Positions 18,036-29,200 of a stretch of DNA of 64,000 nucleotides are shown one piece after another. Each line of letters starts with the position of its first letter. The stretch's first letter is position 1. The translations under genes were made by a program, and so were the position numbers. The notes below the pieces were generated by a model. The model saw only the letters and a program-made list of their open reading frames with translations. It was not told the origin of the DNA and did not search any database. Origin of the DNA: Pedobacter sp. AK013 (GTDB lineage Bacteria > Bacteroidota > Bacteroidia > Sphingobacteriales > Sphingobacteriaceae); assembly GCF_014205835.1 (NCBI RefSeq), contig NZ_JACHCQ010000001.1, positions 124,001-188,000 on the forward strand, given 5' to 3'.

Positions 18036-19889
18036 CTATTGCTTTACTGGCACATTGATCTCATAAAGTTTATCGTGCAAGGCTTTCATCTGCACTTCCG
18101 AAAATTTAATATCTTTTCTGTCGTAGGTCATCAATCCATTGGTTTCTACTTCTACGTCGGTAGTTTGCGTATATACTCCGGCAGAGAGCCCCAAAGGGAT
18201 TAATTCTGCTAAACGTTTCATAAACTGGGCATATTTATTAAACAGATCCGTTTTATTCTTAAAACTCTGGTAACCCCAGTTATTCTTCTGTTGCCACACA
18301 TGGCCATCAATAGGAAGGCCAAGCCCCCCAAACTCACCAAGTACAAGGGCATAATCTTTTCCAAAATAATCAGGACTAGGCATGGCCGGATGTGGGTAAT
18401 TGTGCAGGTCGATCATATCGCCTACCGGATAGAAATTGCCTCCACTGGCCGTATTCACCAGTCTTGAAGGATCTTTCTCTTTTGTCCATTTGGCGATTTC
18501 AACTGTTTTAAACTGTCCCCAGGCCTCATTGAAAGGTGTCCATACCACAATAGAGGGCACATTATAAAGTGCATCAATAATGGCATTCCACTCTTTTTTG
18601 TAATATCCTTCAGATTCGGCACTTCGGTTTTTATCCGATCCATGGTCTAAAATACCAGGGCGGTTCTCCCAGCCGTTACCGAGATCGCCGCTTGGCATAT
18701 CCTGCCAAACCAGCATACCGGCTTTATCGCAGTAGTAATACCAACGGGCAGGCTCTACTTTAATGTGTTTTCTGATCATATTAAAACCCATTTCTTTGGT
18801 TTTATCTATGTCGAACTTTAAAGCGGCATCTGTTGGTGCGGTGTAAAGCCCATCTGGCCACCAGCCCTGATCTAAGGGACCATATTGAAAAACAAACGCG
18901 TTGTTTAACAGCATGCGCTGAATACCGTTCTGATCTTTACCTATGGAGGTTTTGCGCATGGCAAAATAACTTTTCACCTCATCAACCTTTTTATTGTTAG
19001 CAATCAGCTCAACCTTAAGGTCGTATAAAAATGGATTTTTAGGATTCCAGAGTTTGGGGTTCGCAATTTTTAAACTGATGGCGCCACTGCCATCAGCAAC
19101 CTGTTCAGCTACTTTTGTAGCGCCATCCCATGCCGAAACCTTAACCTGACTGCCTGCACCGGCGCCCATTAAAATTGGCGTAACCGTTACCGTTTGCTGA
19201 TCGATATCTGGTGTTATTTTAATATGATCGATATGTGTTTTATTTACGGCTTCAATCCATACCGTCTGCCAGATGCCGGTTACAGGGGTATACCAGATAC
19301 CTTCTGGTTTTTTCACCTGTTTTCCCCTTGGTTGAGGGCCCTCATCAGTAGGGTCCCAAACTTCTACGGTTAAAGTTTGATTTCCGTTCTTGTTTAAAAA
19401 TGGGGTAATGTTAAAGCTGAAAGGATCGAAACCGCCTTCATGTTTACCAACTGCTTTACCGTTGATGCTCACGGTGCTTCTCCAGTCAACCGCACCGAAA
19501 TGAAGCAAAATTTCTTTGCCTTTCATATTAGCAGGTACAGTAAAGCTGGTTTTGTACCACAGTAAGCTATCTTTACCTACTGTTTTGCCAACACCCGAAA
19601 GTGAAGACTCTACCGCGAACGGCACAAGGATTTTACCCTGGTTAATTGCAGGCTGTTGTGATTTTGCGGAGATGGCATAATCCCAAAGTCCGTTTAAGTT
19701 TTTCCAATTACCAGCACGCTCAAACTGAGGGCGGGGATATTCTGGCAATACATTTTTAGGATTAACTTCCTGTGCCCATGGTGAAGAGATTTTCCCTCCT
19801 ACCGCCGACCACGATTTGTTCTGCTGCTGTGCAGAAAGGGAAAGCGAGAGCCCCAGCAACGAGAAAAGGATGGATACTTTTTTATTCAT
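18036..19889 (-). CDS. Exported glycoside hydrolase family 2 enzyme
   Basis: 617 residues with a signal peptide ending near LSLSAQQQ. GH2 layout: jelly-roll sugar-binding domain (NLNGLWDYA to about 215, with HEGGFDPFSFN), immunoglobulin-like domain (about 220-310) and TIM barrel. The acid/base Glu455 is in PFNEAWGQF and the nucleophile Glu519 in LGEFGG. The family includes beta-galactosidase, beta-mannosidase and beta-glucuronidase; sequence alone does not fix which. At 617 residues it lacks the extra C-terminal domains of long beta-galactosidases. It is last in the SusC/SusD-led operon and probably trims oligosaccharides in the periplasm. Confidence 0.88.
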   Translation of the reverse strand: MNKKVSILFSLLGLSLSLSAQQQNKSWSAVGGKISSPWAQEVNPKNVLPEYPRPQFERAGNWKNLNGLWDYAISAKSQQPAINQGKILVPFAVESSLSGVGKTVGKDSLLWYKTSFTVPANMKGKEILLHFGAVDWRSTVSINGKAVGKHEGGFDPFSFNITPFLNKNGNQTLTVEVWDPTDEGPQPRGKQVKKPEGIWYTPVTGIWQTVWIEAVNKTHIDHIKITPDIDQQTVTVTPILMGAGAGSQVKVSAWDGATKVAEQVADGSGAISLKIANPKLWNPKNPFLYDLKVELIANNKKVDEVKSYFAMRKTSIGKDQNGIQRMLLNNAFVFQYGPLDQGWWPDGLYTAPTDAALKFDIDKTKEMGFNMIRKHIKVEPARWYYYCDKAGMLVWQDMPSGDLGNGWENRPGILDHGSDKNRSAESEGYYKKEWNAIIDALYNVPSIVVWTPFNEAWGQFKTVEIAKWTKEKDPSRLVNTASGGNFYPVGDMIDLHNYPHPAMPSPDYFGKDYALVLGEFGGLGLPIDGHVWQQKNNWGYQSFKNKTDLFNKYAQFMKRLAELIPLGLSAGVYTQTTDVEVETNGLMTYDRKDIKFSEVQMKALHDKLYEINVPVKQ

Positions 19890-19990
19890 TGGTTTAAAAT
19901 TTGTGTGTTAAAGTTGAGTTTTACAATGTTATTAATTTAAGCAAACATTTTCTTTCGACATGCAGCCATTCATATATTTCTTTAGAAAAG

Positions 19991-20096
19991 TCGTCATTGC
20001 GAGGCACGAAGCAATCTTAATGTGCAGTGAGGATCACTATATAGAATGACTGAAATCAATTCAAAAGATTTCTCCACTGCGGTCGAAATGACGATG
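19991..20096. repeat. CGTCAT-type interspersed palindromic element, copy 1
   Basis: It begins TCGTCATTGCGAGGCACG and ends TCGAAATGACGA, so the ends are inverted. It lies between the GH2 and GH5-like genes. Related copies are at 23396, 23457 and 29609. Confidence 0.7.
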
Positions 20097-20103
20097 TCTT
20101 GCT

Positions 20104-21183
20104 TTATTTATTATTGAGTTTTTTAATCAGGTTAACCTCATCCAGGCGGTATGGGGTGCCATCGGGCTGAAATATTTCGTGGAACCACTCAATCGGATCA
20201 GATCCATCGGCAAGCGGGGTATCCCAGGCATATTTGGTATTGGTTTTACCCGCAGCAAAACCCCAGTTTATAGCGCCAACATTTTCAGTTTTAAGCATGG
20301 GCAAAATGTTAGCGAAACGGCTGTTGCGCGATCGGGCCATATATTCGGTACAGATCAGTGGCCGGCCGCTGGCTTTTAACAGATCTATGGTTCTTTGGTG
20401 CCAGTCTGGTGCCTCATAGTTATGGTAGGTTACAATATCTGAGTTGGCCAGTTGTATTTCGTTAAGCTTTTCGAAACCCCAGCTCCACAATCCGATAGAA
20501 ATCGGCTGATCGGGATTAACCGACCGTGCCCAGCTTATGGTTTTGGTTAACAAAGGTATGGTGGCTTCTAACTTTCCGCTATTTCCAGGTTCATTGTACA
20601 AATCCCAAAGTAAAATTCTTTTATCATGTGCAAAATGGGTAAGTACATCTTTCACATATTTTTCGAGTTCTGGAAAATTGGCTTCTTCTTTAAAAGCCGG
20701 ATCGCCAGGATCTTGCAACCAGCCCGAATTGTGAATACCCGTTTTAGGCTCGGGCTGTTTGCCAATCGCTGAAGTTTTATTCCAGCAATCGTCGAAAAAG
20801 ACAAACATCGGTTTAATACCGTGTTTTTGGGTAATGGTTAAAAATTGATCCATTCTCTTTTTAAAACCTTCAGGGTCCTGGCTCCAGGCTTTACTAAACA
20901 AGAATACGCGCAGCGTGTTAAAGCCAATTCCTTCGGCCCAGCCCAGTTCCTTATCGATCAGATCGGGTGAAAAGGTATCGGCCTGCCACATTTCCAACTG
21001 GTTAATGGCATTAGAAGGAATATAGTTGGCACCTGTTAACCATTTATGTTCTTTGTACCAGGCATTGGCTTTTTCTATTGACCAAACCTTTGCAGGTTCG
21101 GTGTCTTTTTTTGTTTTTTGTGCAAAGCCCATGCTGATGTTAAAGCTCAATACAGCAAGTAGCGCATAGTTTTTTAAATTCAT
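20104..21183 (-). CDS. Exported GH5-like glycoside hydrolase
   Basis: 359 residues with signal peptide MNLKNYALLAVLSFNISMGFAQ. Clan GH-A (beta/alpha)8 barrel. Acid/base Glu198 follows Asn in DLYNEPG, and nucleophile Glu280 is in PLICTEYM. NTLRVFLFSKAW and HNYEAPD mark barrel strands. Similar proteins are often annotated as cellulase-family or xylanase-like; true specificity is unknown. Neighbours are two GH43 enzymes and a GH2, so a hemicellulose or arabinose-bearing plant glycan is a reasonable guess. It starts 16 bases after the GH43 stop. Confidence 0.82.
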   Translation of the reverse strand: MNLKNYALLAVLSFNISMGFAQKTKKDTEPAKVWSIEKANAWYKEHKWLTGANYIPSNAINQLEMWQADTFSPDLIDKELGWAEGIGFNTLRVFLFSKAWSQDPEGFKKRMDQFLTITQKHGIKPMFVFFDDCWNKTSAIGKQPEPKTGIHNSGWLQDPGDPAFKEEANFPELEKYVKDVLTHFAHDKRILLWDLYNEPGNSGKLEATIPLLTKTISWARSVNPDQPISIGLWSWGFEKLNEIQLANSDIVTYHNYEAPDWHQRTIDLLKASGRPLICTEYMARSRNSRFANILPMLKTENVGAINWGFAAGKTNTKYAWDTPLADGSDPIEWFHEIFQPDGTPYRLDEVNLIKKLNNK

Positions 21184-21199
21184 ATCGGTATTTATCTGA

Positions 21200-22240
21200 T
21201 TATTTTTTATTTCGGTTTGATGGTGATGTTAAGCTCAACCCTGCTTTTACCGGCGTTCCAAAATTTGGTGTTCCATCGGTATTCCAGCTGAACTTTTGGG
21301 CCCGGGGCGAGCGGAAACCTCCGCAGCCCTGGCCCGGTTTATCATTGGCGTGATATAGGATCCAATCTTCTTTTCCATCCGGCGACTTAAAAAATGAGTT
21401 ATGGCCCGGCGCATAAACACCGTCTTTTGGCGATTGCTGAAAAACAGGTTGATCTGATTTTGTCCAGGAAGCAGGGTCGAGCAGATTGCTTTTAGCCGAA
21501 GCGGAAAGCATACCCAAAGCGTAAAAATCTGTCCAACAGCCACTGGCAGAATAAATGACAAATATTTTATCGCCGTGCAGCAAAAACTGAGGCCCTTCAT
21601 TTACATCAACGTGCGCTCCCCCGCCAAGGTCTCCAATTTTTTCCCAGCTAAATTTGGGTGTGGAAATCTTTACCCGTTTGCCCGCTACTGTCCAGGGGTT
21701 TTTAAGCCTGGCAATGAAAATTTCCTGCTTTCCGTTTTCATCTCCCTCCCATCCAGACCATATCATATACAACTGACCTTTAAACTCGATCACATCGCCA
21801 TCAATAGCCCATTTATCAGTCGGGTCGGTAATTTTGCCTTTAAATACCCACTCGCCTTTCATCGGATCGGCCGAAGCGTTTTCTAAAACGTACATGCGGT
21901 GGTTTTCATTTCTCCCATCATCAGCTGCAAAGTAGGCGTACCATTTGCCCCTTAAAAACATCACTTCTGGTGCCCAGATTTCTTTACTGTACAGGGTTCC
22001 GGCAGGTGCGCGCCAAATGGTTTTCCGCTCCGCATCTTTTAAACCATCCAGCGTTTTGGTTTTCCAAAGATCCACCCGGTTTCCGGTGGTATGCGTATAA
22101 TAGTAATAACCATCTTTATAATAGCTATAAGGATCGGCTCCCGATGGCAATAAAGGGTTAGTAAATGTTTGTGCATGTAAACCTGCTACGTGCAACAGAC
22201 ACAATGCAACAAACAGATATCTTATTTTAAAAGCATTCAT
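21200..22240 (-). CDS. Exported glycoside hydrolase family 43 enzyme, first type
   Basis: 346 residues with a signal peptide ending at GLHAQ. Five-bladed beta-propeller with the GH43 triad visible: general base Asp36 in SGADPYSYY, pKa modulator Asp147 in WAIDGDV and general acid Glu215 in VNEGPQF. GH43 enzymes are inverting arabinofuranosidases, arabinanases, xylosidases or galactosidases. It differs strongly from the other GH43 in this operon, so the two probably cut different linkages. Confidence 0.88.
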   Translation of the reverse strand: MNAFKIRYLFVALCLLHVAGLHAQTFTNPLLPSGADPYSYYKDGYYYYTHTTGNRVDLWKTKTLDGLKDAERKTIWRAPAGTLYSKEIWAPEVMFLRGKWYAYFAADDGRNENHRMYVLENASADPMKGEWVFKGKITDPTDKWAIDGDVIEFKGQLYMIWSGWEGDENGKQEIFIARLKNPWTVAGKRVKISTPKFSWEKIGDLGGGAHVDVNEGPQFLLHGDKIFVIYSASGCWTDFYALGMLSASAKSNLLDPASWTKSDQPVFQQSPKDGVYAPGHNSFFKSPDGKEDWILYHANDKPGQGCGGFRSPRAQKFSWNTDGTPNFGTPVKAGLSLTSPSNRNKK

Positions 22241-22364
22241 TTTAAATCTTCACGTCTTTTATGTTTTTTGATCAACGATTAGTTAATCTTTAAAAAAAGC
22301 GATTTCTTTTCTTAAACCGGCCTATTTTTATCTCAATATTTCTACAAATGCAATCAATTAATCT

Positions 22365-23342
22365 TTAGAACGTTTTTGCTGCACTTTGCATTAAAAACCG
22401 AAAACTTTCAGGATCGATCTGCATGCGAAAATGCTCATTTTTGTCTTTTATAAAGGCCGCTTTGATTATAGCTGTAGCCCTTGGCGATACTTTATAATTT
22501 GAATGATGGGTATGGAAAACATATTGTAATGCGCCGTTTTTATCGATAAAAAAATCACCGTGCCCTGTGCCGTTTATTTTCAATACCTTTTTACTGATGA
22601 TTGGGTTTCCCTGATACTTTATCCAGGGACCGGTAGCTGAGCTTGAAGTAGCATAACCCACGGCATAATCAGGATTTCTAAAATCATTTGCCGAATAAAA
22701 AAGATAGTAAAGATTTTCTTTTTTGATTACCGTTGGTCCTTCGGTTACCGGCCAATCGGTTTTCGCTGTATTTTCCCAGGGTGCTGTTCCTGATAAACAA
22801 GCTTTTGTTGTTTCAGGGATTACATCAGAAAAATCATTTTTCAGTTCTGCTACAAAAATCCTGTTGCCATGATCGAGTTTTACATGGTAGAGGTAGTTTT
22901 TTCCATCTGTATCGGTAAATACAAAGGGATCGATCTGCTTGCCTGTACCTGAAATAGATTTTAATTCTTCCTGTACAAAAGGTCCTGCCGGGCTATTACT
23001 GTGCGCAATGGCGATCTGCTCATCTGCAGTATAGGCCATAAAATAGGTTTTGCCTCTTTTAAATACCTGCGGGGCCCAAAACCCCTTGCTCCCGAAGGCA
23101 TCGCCCTTCTTTAATGCAAATCCTTTATTTTTTCCGATCGGTTTAGTCCAGTTTTTAAGGTCGCTGGAAGCATAAACCAAAAAGCCTACATCGCCACTGG
23201 TGCCATATAAATAGTATATGTCTTTATCTAAAAAAATGGTTGGATCGGCCAGGTAAATGGTATCGTTTAGTTGCTTCGCAAACACGTTTTTACCAATAGA
23301 AAATGCGAAGAAGCATAAAAAAAAAGCGAAAAGATGTTTCAT
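22365..23342 (-). CDS. Exported glycoside hydrolase family 43 enzyme, second type
   Basis: 325 residues, signal peptide ending near NVFAKQ. GH43 propeller: general base Asp33 in LADPTIFL, Asp138 in KQIDPFVF, general acid Glu201 in VTEGPTV. GFWAPQVFKRGKTYFMAY is the usual blade 2 pattern. A beta-xylosidase or arabinosidase role is possible. It is separated by about 220 bases with two palindromic repeats from the DUF3823 gene, so expression may drop between the binding proteins and the enzymes. Confidence 0.88.
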   Translation of the reverse strand: MKHLFAFFLCFFAFSIGKNVFAKQLNDTIYLADPTIFLDKDIYYLYGTSGDVGFLVYASSDLKNWTKPIGKNKGFALKKGDAFGSKGFWAPQVFKRGKTYFMAYTADEQIAIAHSNSPAGPFVQEELKSISGTGKQIDPFVFTDTDGKNYLYHVKLDHGNRIFVAELKNDFSDVIPETTKACLSGTAPWENTAKTDWPVTEGPTVIKKENLYYLFYSANDFRNPDYAVGYATSSSATGPWIKYQGNPIISKKVLKINGTGHGDFFIDKNGALQYVFHTHHSNYKVSPRATAIIKAAFIKDKNEHFRMQIDPESFRFLMQSAAKTF

Positions 23343-23395
23343 TTAATATGATTTGCTAAGGGTAAGGTAATGATAATCAATAATACTTCGATTGA

Positions 23396-23426
23396 TCGTC
23401 ATTCCCAACCTGCGCGGGAATGACGA
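23396..23426. repeat. Short CGTCAT-type palindrome, copy 2
   Basis: TCGTCATTCCC (23396-23406) and GGGAATGACGA (23416-23426) are perfect 11-base arms around a 9-base loop. Confidence 0.75.
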
Positions 23427-23456
23427 AACTTTAAAGTATAATATCATCTTAAGAGA

Positions 23457-23537
23457 TCGTCATTTCGAGCGGAGTGCAACGTAGCCGAGAAATCTATTAG
23501 ATCTCTCCATTTCGCTGCGCTACAGTCGAGATGACGA
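23457..23537. repeat. CGTCAT-type palindromic element, copy 3
   Basis: It starts TCGTCATTTCGAGCGGAG and ends CAGTCGAGATGACGA, inverted ends with a foldable middle (AGAAATCTATTAGATCTCT). It sits in the gap between the binding-protein genes and the GH43 gene. Confidence 0.7.
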
Positions 23538-23562
23538 TTTTTCTCGTGGATACTGTCATTAA

Positions 23563-24264
23563 CTAAAAACTTATTTTAGTAACAGGCGTAAAAATCAGGT
23601 CATCTACTCCTGCAATTTTAACTCCTATCCTGGCAAAAACATAATTTTGTGTCGGTACAATCGTAGGGATACTTACACTCATATTTAAGTTATTCAGGTC
23701 GGCAAGAGCTGCACCTCTAAGTTCTTGTACCCCGATATTATTGCCTCCATCTACAAACTGTGTTTTGTTGATATAAAGCGATACACTTTCTATATCTTTT
23801 GCATTGGCATCAGTGATGATTTTTTCCAGTTTGCAGAACCCGTTCACTTTTCCAGGTGCTGCTGTTAAACTAGCACCGCGGATCATATAATATGGCAGTA
23901 CCTCAATGTCCATCACCTTGCTACCACTAATATTTACGGCTATGGTATCTTGTTTACCGGCCGCATTTTTTTTCCATAAAAATGGTCCCTGGTTTGGTGA
24001 GAAAACCAATTTATAGTTCCCATCAAATAACTTGGCCGAATAATTACCATCCTGACTCACATTTACCTTTAGCGCAGAATAATTACCAAAGCCCGACTGC
24101 CAAAGTTCGAAATTGACCTGGCCATACTCCACATTGATTGCTTCGCCCTTATACACGATCCTCCCTGTAAAATCGGCCGCAGGTGCCTCATAATTATCCT
24201 TTTTACAAGAGGAGAAAAACATGGCTACAATTGCCCCTATGATGAAATAAAATCTATTTTTCAT
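23563..24264 (-). CDS. DUF3823 lipoprotein of the polysaccharide utilisation locus
   Basis: 233 residues. The signal peptide ends in a lipobox (MFFSSCKKD), so it is a lipoprotein, probably on the outer membrane surface. Two beta-sandwich regions follow, the first with FTGRIVYKGEAINVEYGQVNFELW, matching DUF3823 proteins found directly after SusD in many Bacteroidota loci. These are thought to bind glycan with SusC/SusD. The frame is open to 24387 and would overlap susD, but the ATG at 24264 carries the signal peptide and is chosen. Confidence 0.85.
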   Translation of the reverse strand: MKNRFYFIIGAIVAMFFSSCKKDNYEAPAADFTGRIVYKGEAINVEYGQVNFELWQSGFGNYSALKVNVSQDGNYSAKLFDGNYKLVFSPNQGPFLWKKNAAGKQDTIAVNISGSKVMDIEVLPYYMIRGASLTAAPGKVNGFCKLEKIITDANAKDIESVSLYINKTQFVDGGNNIGVQELRGAALADLNNLNMSVSIPTIVPTQNYVFARIGVKIAGVDDLIFTPVTKISF

Positions 24265-24283
24265 ATCTATATAATATAACTGA

Positions 24284-26188
24284 TTATTGATTAGGGTTTC
24301 TGATAATTTTCGGGTTGCCGTTAAGTACATCCTGCCCGATTGAAGCGTAATAATTGCCAATACGGAAACGATGTGCCGCAGTAACACGACTGGGTTTAAT
24401 GACCTTGAAAATATACTTTAAATGGTTTGCATTACCCGGATTGTAGTATTTATATGGCCACAAACCAAATACCTGGGTACTGGTGCGTGTTGCGCTTCCG
24501 ATATTACTGGCATTGGTAAAATCAGCGGCAGACATGTTATTGCCGTTCCATACCTTATCGGCCAGTCTCCAACGTTTCATATCCCAAAGCTGATGACCTT
24601 CGAAAGCAAATTCTACTTTTCGTTCGTGTACAATACGGTCGAAAGTGATCTGAGCAGGTGTTAAGGCGGTGGTTAATCCTGCGCGGTCTCTTACCGGTTT
24701 GATGTAGTTAGCTGCTGTAGCAGCATCACCCAGTTCAAAAGCGGCTTCGGCAGCATTTAACAACACTTCGGCATAACGGTAGCGGACCCACCACACATCG
24801 CTCCGGGTACCAATCTGGCCGGATCCTGTGGCCGGATCTAAATATTTACGCACATAAAAACCAGATTGCGCACTAAATTCTAAACCATCAACAGGGCCAT
24901 CGCCACCTACTACCTGCACCGAACCTGGGTTACCGGGAAGTACGTTACTTTTACTCTGTGCAAAATTATCGCCTGTTACAATTGTGCCATTGGCTAATTG
25001 ATAGCCCGCCCAAATATCAACTGTTTTACCTTTAAACTGTGTTCCAGGGAGAATTACCGTGCCGGCTAAACGCGCATCGCGATCGGCAAAAATATCGGTA
25101 ATGTTGGTATAATAAACCGGATTTCCACTGCCATCAACAGTAGCTAAAGAGGTATATGTATTATCTAGTTTTTCGAACGACTGAACCAGGTTTAATGATG
25201 GATTTAACCTTCCGCCCTGTGCTTCCTCGGCAGAAGAGCGGGGTTGGTTATCGATGGTAAAACCATGCACTTTATTGGTTTTTAATTTAAAATCTTTGGC
25301 AAATATGACTTCCGGATTGCTGCCTTTATCGGTAAAAAGGGCTGCAAAATTATCAGACAGGTTTGGGTTCTTTTTGTAAAGCGAATATTTACCACCATCT
25401 ATAATTTCTTTTGCTGCATTTAAAGCTTTGGTAAAATAACCATTAGCCATTGCCGCAGGTATGCCAACCTCTCCACCCGGAAGGGTTAACTGGGCATTGC
25501 TATATTTTGCAATGGAACCAGCATAAAGTGCAGCTCTCGATTCCATAGCTAGGGCCGCGGCTTTTGTAGCCCTGCTCTGAACGGTTGCATTATCAGGAAG
25601 CACCGTTTTAACTGCTTCCAATTCGGCAATCACAAAATCATAAATTTCAGATTCCTTTGATCTTGGGTATTGCAGATAACTTGGATCTCCACTATAATCA
25701 TAGGCCAGTGGCACAGTAATCAAAGGAACACCGCCCATTCTTTTTACCATTTCGAAGTATACACCAGCCCTGATAAAACGTGCCTCAGCTAAAAATCGGT
25801 CGCGGTCTTCGGCTTTTAAAGCTGTAGCTTCCTGCCCACGTTTAATAAACAGATTCAGGTCGTTTACCAGTCTATAAACACCAATGTCCCAGTACCTCCA
25901 GGCGTCGTACCCATACTCTAAATTCTGGTGGCGAAAATAATCTCCGCTGGCGGAGGCAAAACCTTCGTCAAAATCGGTAAAAGTCCACCATGCCTCGATG
26001 GTCTGATAATCCGGGAAACGATCGTACAGATCGCCAACCACGGTAAGCACCAGGTTAGGGTCTTTCCACACCGCATCAATGGGTAGGGTACTGGTTGGCT
26101 GTTTATCTAAAAACTCAGAATCTTTTTTACATGACTGCGCAAAACTTAAACATGCAATGGCAGCGAATGTGTATATATATTTTTTCAT
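24284..26188 (-). CDS. SusD/RagB-family nutrient-binding lipoprotein
   Basis: 634 residues from MKKYIYTFAAIACLSFAQSCKKD, a lipoprotein signal. SusD features: early EFLDKQPTS, TPR-like helices around FLAEARFIRAGVYFEMVKRMGG, and the C-terminal VEFAFEGHQLWDMKRWRL and LWPYKYYNPGN. It lids the SusC barrel and captures oligosaccharide at the cell surface. An alternative ATG at 26206, one base after the SusC stop, adds six residues. The DUF3823 gene starts 19 bases downstream. Confidence 0.93.
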   Translation of the reverse strand: MKKYIYTFAAIACLSFAQSCKKDSEFLDKQPTSTLPIDAVWKDPNLVLTVVGDLYDRFPDYQTIEAWWTFTDFDEGFASASGDYFRHQNLEYGYDAWRYWDIGVYRLVNDLNLFIKRGQEATALKAEDRDRFLAEARFIRAGVYFEMVKRMGGVPLITVPLAYDYSGDPSYLQYPRSKESEIYDFVIAELEAVKTVLPDNATVQSRATKAAALAMESRAALYAGSIAKYSNAQLTLPGGEVGIPAAMANGYFTKALNAAKEIIDGGKYSLYKKNPNLSDNFAALFTDKGSNPEVIFAKDFKLKTNKVHGFTIDNQPRSSAEEAQGGRLNPSLNLVQSFEKLDNTYTSLATVDGSGNPVYYTNITDIFADRDARLAGTVILPGTQFKGKTVDIWAGYQLANGTIVTGDNFAQSKSNVLPGNPGSVQVVGGDGPVDGLEFSAQSGFYVRKYLDPATGSGQIGTRSDVWWVRYRYAEVLLNAAEAAFELGDAATAANYIKPVRDRAGLTTALTPAQITFDRIVHERKVEFAFEGHQLWDMKRWRLADKVWNGNNMSAADFTNASNIGSATRTSTQVFGLWPYKYYNPGNANHLKYIFKVIKPSRVTAAHRFRIGNYYASIGQDVLNGNPKIIRNPNQ

Positions 26189-26207
26189 TTGATTAGTCTT
26201 TTTCATG

Positions 26208-29200
26208 TTAAAGCGATAATTTAAGACCGATGTTAAAAAACTTGTTCTGCGGATATTGTAAGCCATTGTCGTCGGCAATTTCAGGATCTACACCATAATC
26301 TTTAAGGTTATCTATCGAGAACAGGTTGTATCCGTTTACATATACCCTTGCATTCTGGATCTTAATTTTTTCTGCCCATCTTTTTGGCAAGGTATAGCCA
26401 ATCTCTAGTGTACGCGCCCTCAGGTACCTCACGTTGTGTAACCAGAAAGTCGAATTTCTGGTATTGTTACTATGATCGCGGTCGTTAAAACGGATTGCGG
26501 GATATTTACCGGCCACCCATGGGCTGTTCAGGTTAAAAGGATCGGTACGGTGCCAGCTGTCATCAGCAAAATTCTGCAGTAAAGCACCTCCGTTCTGGAA
26601 TGCCCAGCGCTGCTCCCAGTTCTGGTTCCATGAATACATCGCTCCGCCAGAAAAATCGGCGGTAAAATCGAAGTTTTTATAAGAACCACCAATGGTAAAT
26701 CCAAAGCCTACATTTGGTTGCCCTGTTGTGGTATAACCTATTGGTCTTTCGTCCAAACCGTCGATAATACCATCACCATTCTGATCTTTGTAAATTAAAT
26801 CGCCGGGCAATAAAGAGCGGTTGCCTTTCCCGTCAATATTCACTTTATAGTTATTAATCTCCTCGATACTCTGAAACTGACCGGTTACTTCGTAGCCCCA
26901 AAAAATATCGGCATATCTATTGGTACCATTACTTCTGTAATTCTCCCACGAGTTGCCAAAACGTGGCTTATATTTTTCTAAAAGTTTCTTTCTGCTAATG
27001 GAAATGTTTCCCCCCACATTATAGTTAAACTCGCCGATTTTATCCCGGTAGTTTAAAGAAAACTCCCCACCAAACTGTGCATCGCTCTCCAGATTTTCAA
27101 CATTTAAAGGGTATCCCAGTTCGATCGGAACAATTACGTCGTTTTTAATGGCCGGTAAGCCAGACCGTTTTCTATAAAAATAATCTGCTGTTCCGGAAAG
27201 TTTACCGCCGAACATCGAAAAATCAAGGCCTATATCTGTGATTTTGCTTTTAAACCAGCTTAGGTTATTGATAATAGGGCCTTTATCTCTTGATGTGGTA
27301 ATATTTTTTCCATCTAATATCACACTGCCCTGATTGTAATTATAACCTGGGATATAAGCAAACGGATCGATACCCACATCATCATCTCCAAGCTGCCCGT
27401 AAGAAGCACGAAGCTTTAAATCGTTTAAAACATTACTTTCGCCCAAAAGCGATTTCATAAATTTTTCTTGCGTAATTCTCCATCCAATAGATGCCGAAGG
27501 GAAATAACCCACACGTCTGTCTGGCGCAAACTTCCATGAGGCATCTCTGCGACCAGAAAGCTCCAGATAATATTTATTGTCGTAATTGTAATTTACCCTG
27601 CCCACATAACCAATACGGGCCTGCTCTTCCTGTATGTCGGCAAAATCCTGTCCATCCATATCTGCAAACTGCAGCACGGGCAAAATATTCGTTTGTGGTA
27701 CAGCGTGTTGAAAGGTATAGGTTCTAAAACGGTCTAAACGCTCGGCCACCAATACGGCACCTACGGTATGTTTGCCAAAGGTACGGTTATAATTGGCCTG
27801 GAGCTGATAGGTATTGGTGTATACTTTTTCGTTTCTACGCTCCCTGTAAGGATTTGAACTGCCTACTTTTTCTTCATAAATGCCTGTTTCCGGATGATAG
27901 GTATATACATTATAGGTATACTCGTGCCCGTTGATGACGTTATCGGCGATATAATAAGAATACAAACCTTTTATTTCCAAACCTTTTATAGGTGTTTCGT
28001 AAGATGCCGATAAATTGGTTTGCAAAACCCTCCAGTCTGATTTCCAGTATCCGGTTAAAGCTTTACTCTGCACAGCAAACTGCTCGGTATTGTGCCCAAT
28101 ATCGTTCGGATAATTTGGATTGCCATTGGCATAAGCCTGTTCAGTTGGCCTGTTTCTCAATAGGGCAAAACGGGCAGCCCAGTAATCATCTCCACCTGGT
28201 ACACCTGGCTGATCGCGACTTTCGATACGACCATTAATCAGCATGCCCACCTTAAAACGGTCGGTTATTTTAGCTTCGATATTACTTTGGATATTGGTCC
28301 GGTTGAAATCGAATTCGCGCGCGGTACCGTATACCCCTTTCTGATCTAAACGGGTAGCAGAAAAGTAATAGTTTACCCGGTCGCTTCCGCCCGAGGCGCT
28401 TAAATTTACAGAAGTTTGCGGTGCATTTGGCGCAATGATAATATCTTTCCAGTTCTGGCTCTGATAGCCATATTCTGTACCCGCTTTCCATTTATCCAAT
28501 TCGGCCTGTGTAATATCCGTTCTTCCATTCTGGTTCATTTCTGCAGTAGCTTTACCTAACATCCATTGGTAAGCATCAGTTGTTTCTGGAAAGCGTACCC
28601 AGTTCTGCCAGCCGGTATAAGCATCAACACTAAAGGTATTGCGGGTACTATTTTTACCCCTTTTAGTGGTCACCAAAATTACACCGTTTGATGCCCTGCT
28701 ACCATAAATAGCTGCCGATGCATCTTTAAGCACACTGATACTTTCGATATCGTTAGGTGAGATATTATTAAATTGCCCGGCATCTTGCTGAATACCATCG
28801 ATAACATAAAGCGGATTGCCCATGTTACGGATCTGAATATTGGCACTGGAGCCTGGTCTTCCGTCAGGCATCCGGAAAGATACACCGGGTAACTTTCCGG
28901 CTAAACCGGTACTCACGGTAGAACCCCCGTGCACTTTTTCAAGATCTTTACTGCTGATTGATGAAATGGCCCCTGTTATGGCCTCCTTTTTCTGCGTATT
29001 GTACCCTACTACAACAACTTCTGACAAATCGTTATCAGATGGCTTGAGTTTAACATTGATTTGCGTACGGCCGGCCAACGCAACTTCCTGGTTAATGTAG
29101 CCCACATAAATAAAAATCAGCGCAGCATTTTTATCGCTTACCTGAATTCTGAATTTTCCATTGCCATCTGTTGTTACTCCGGTGTTGGTACCTTTAACTT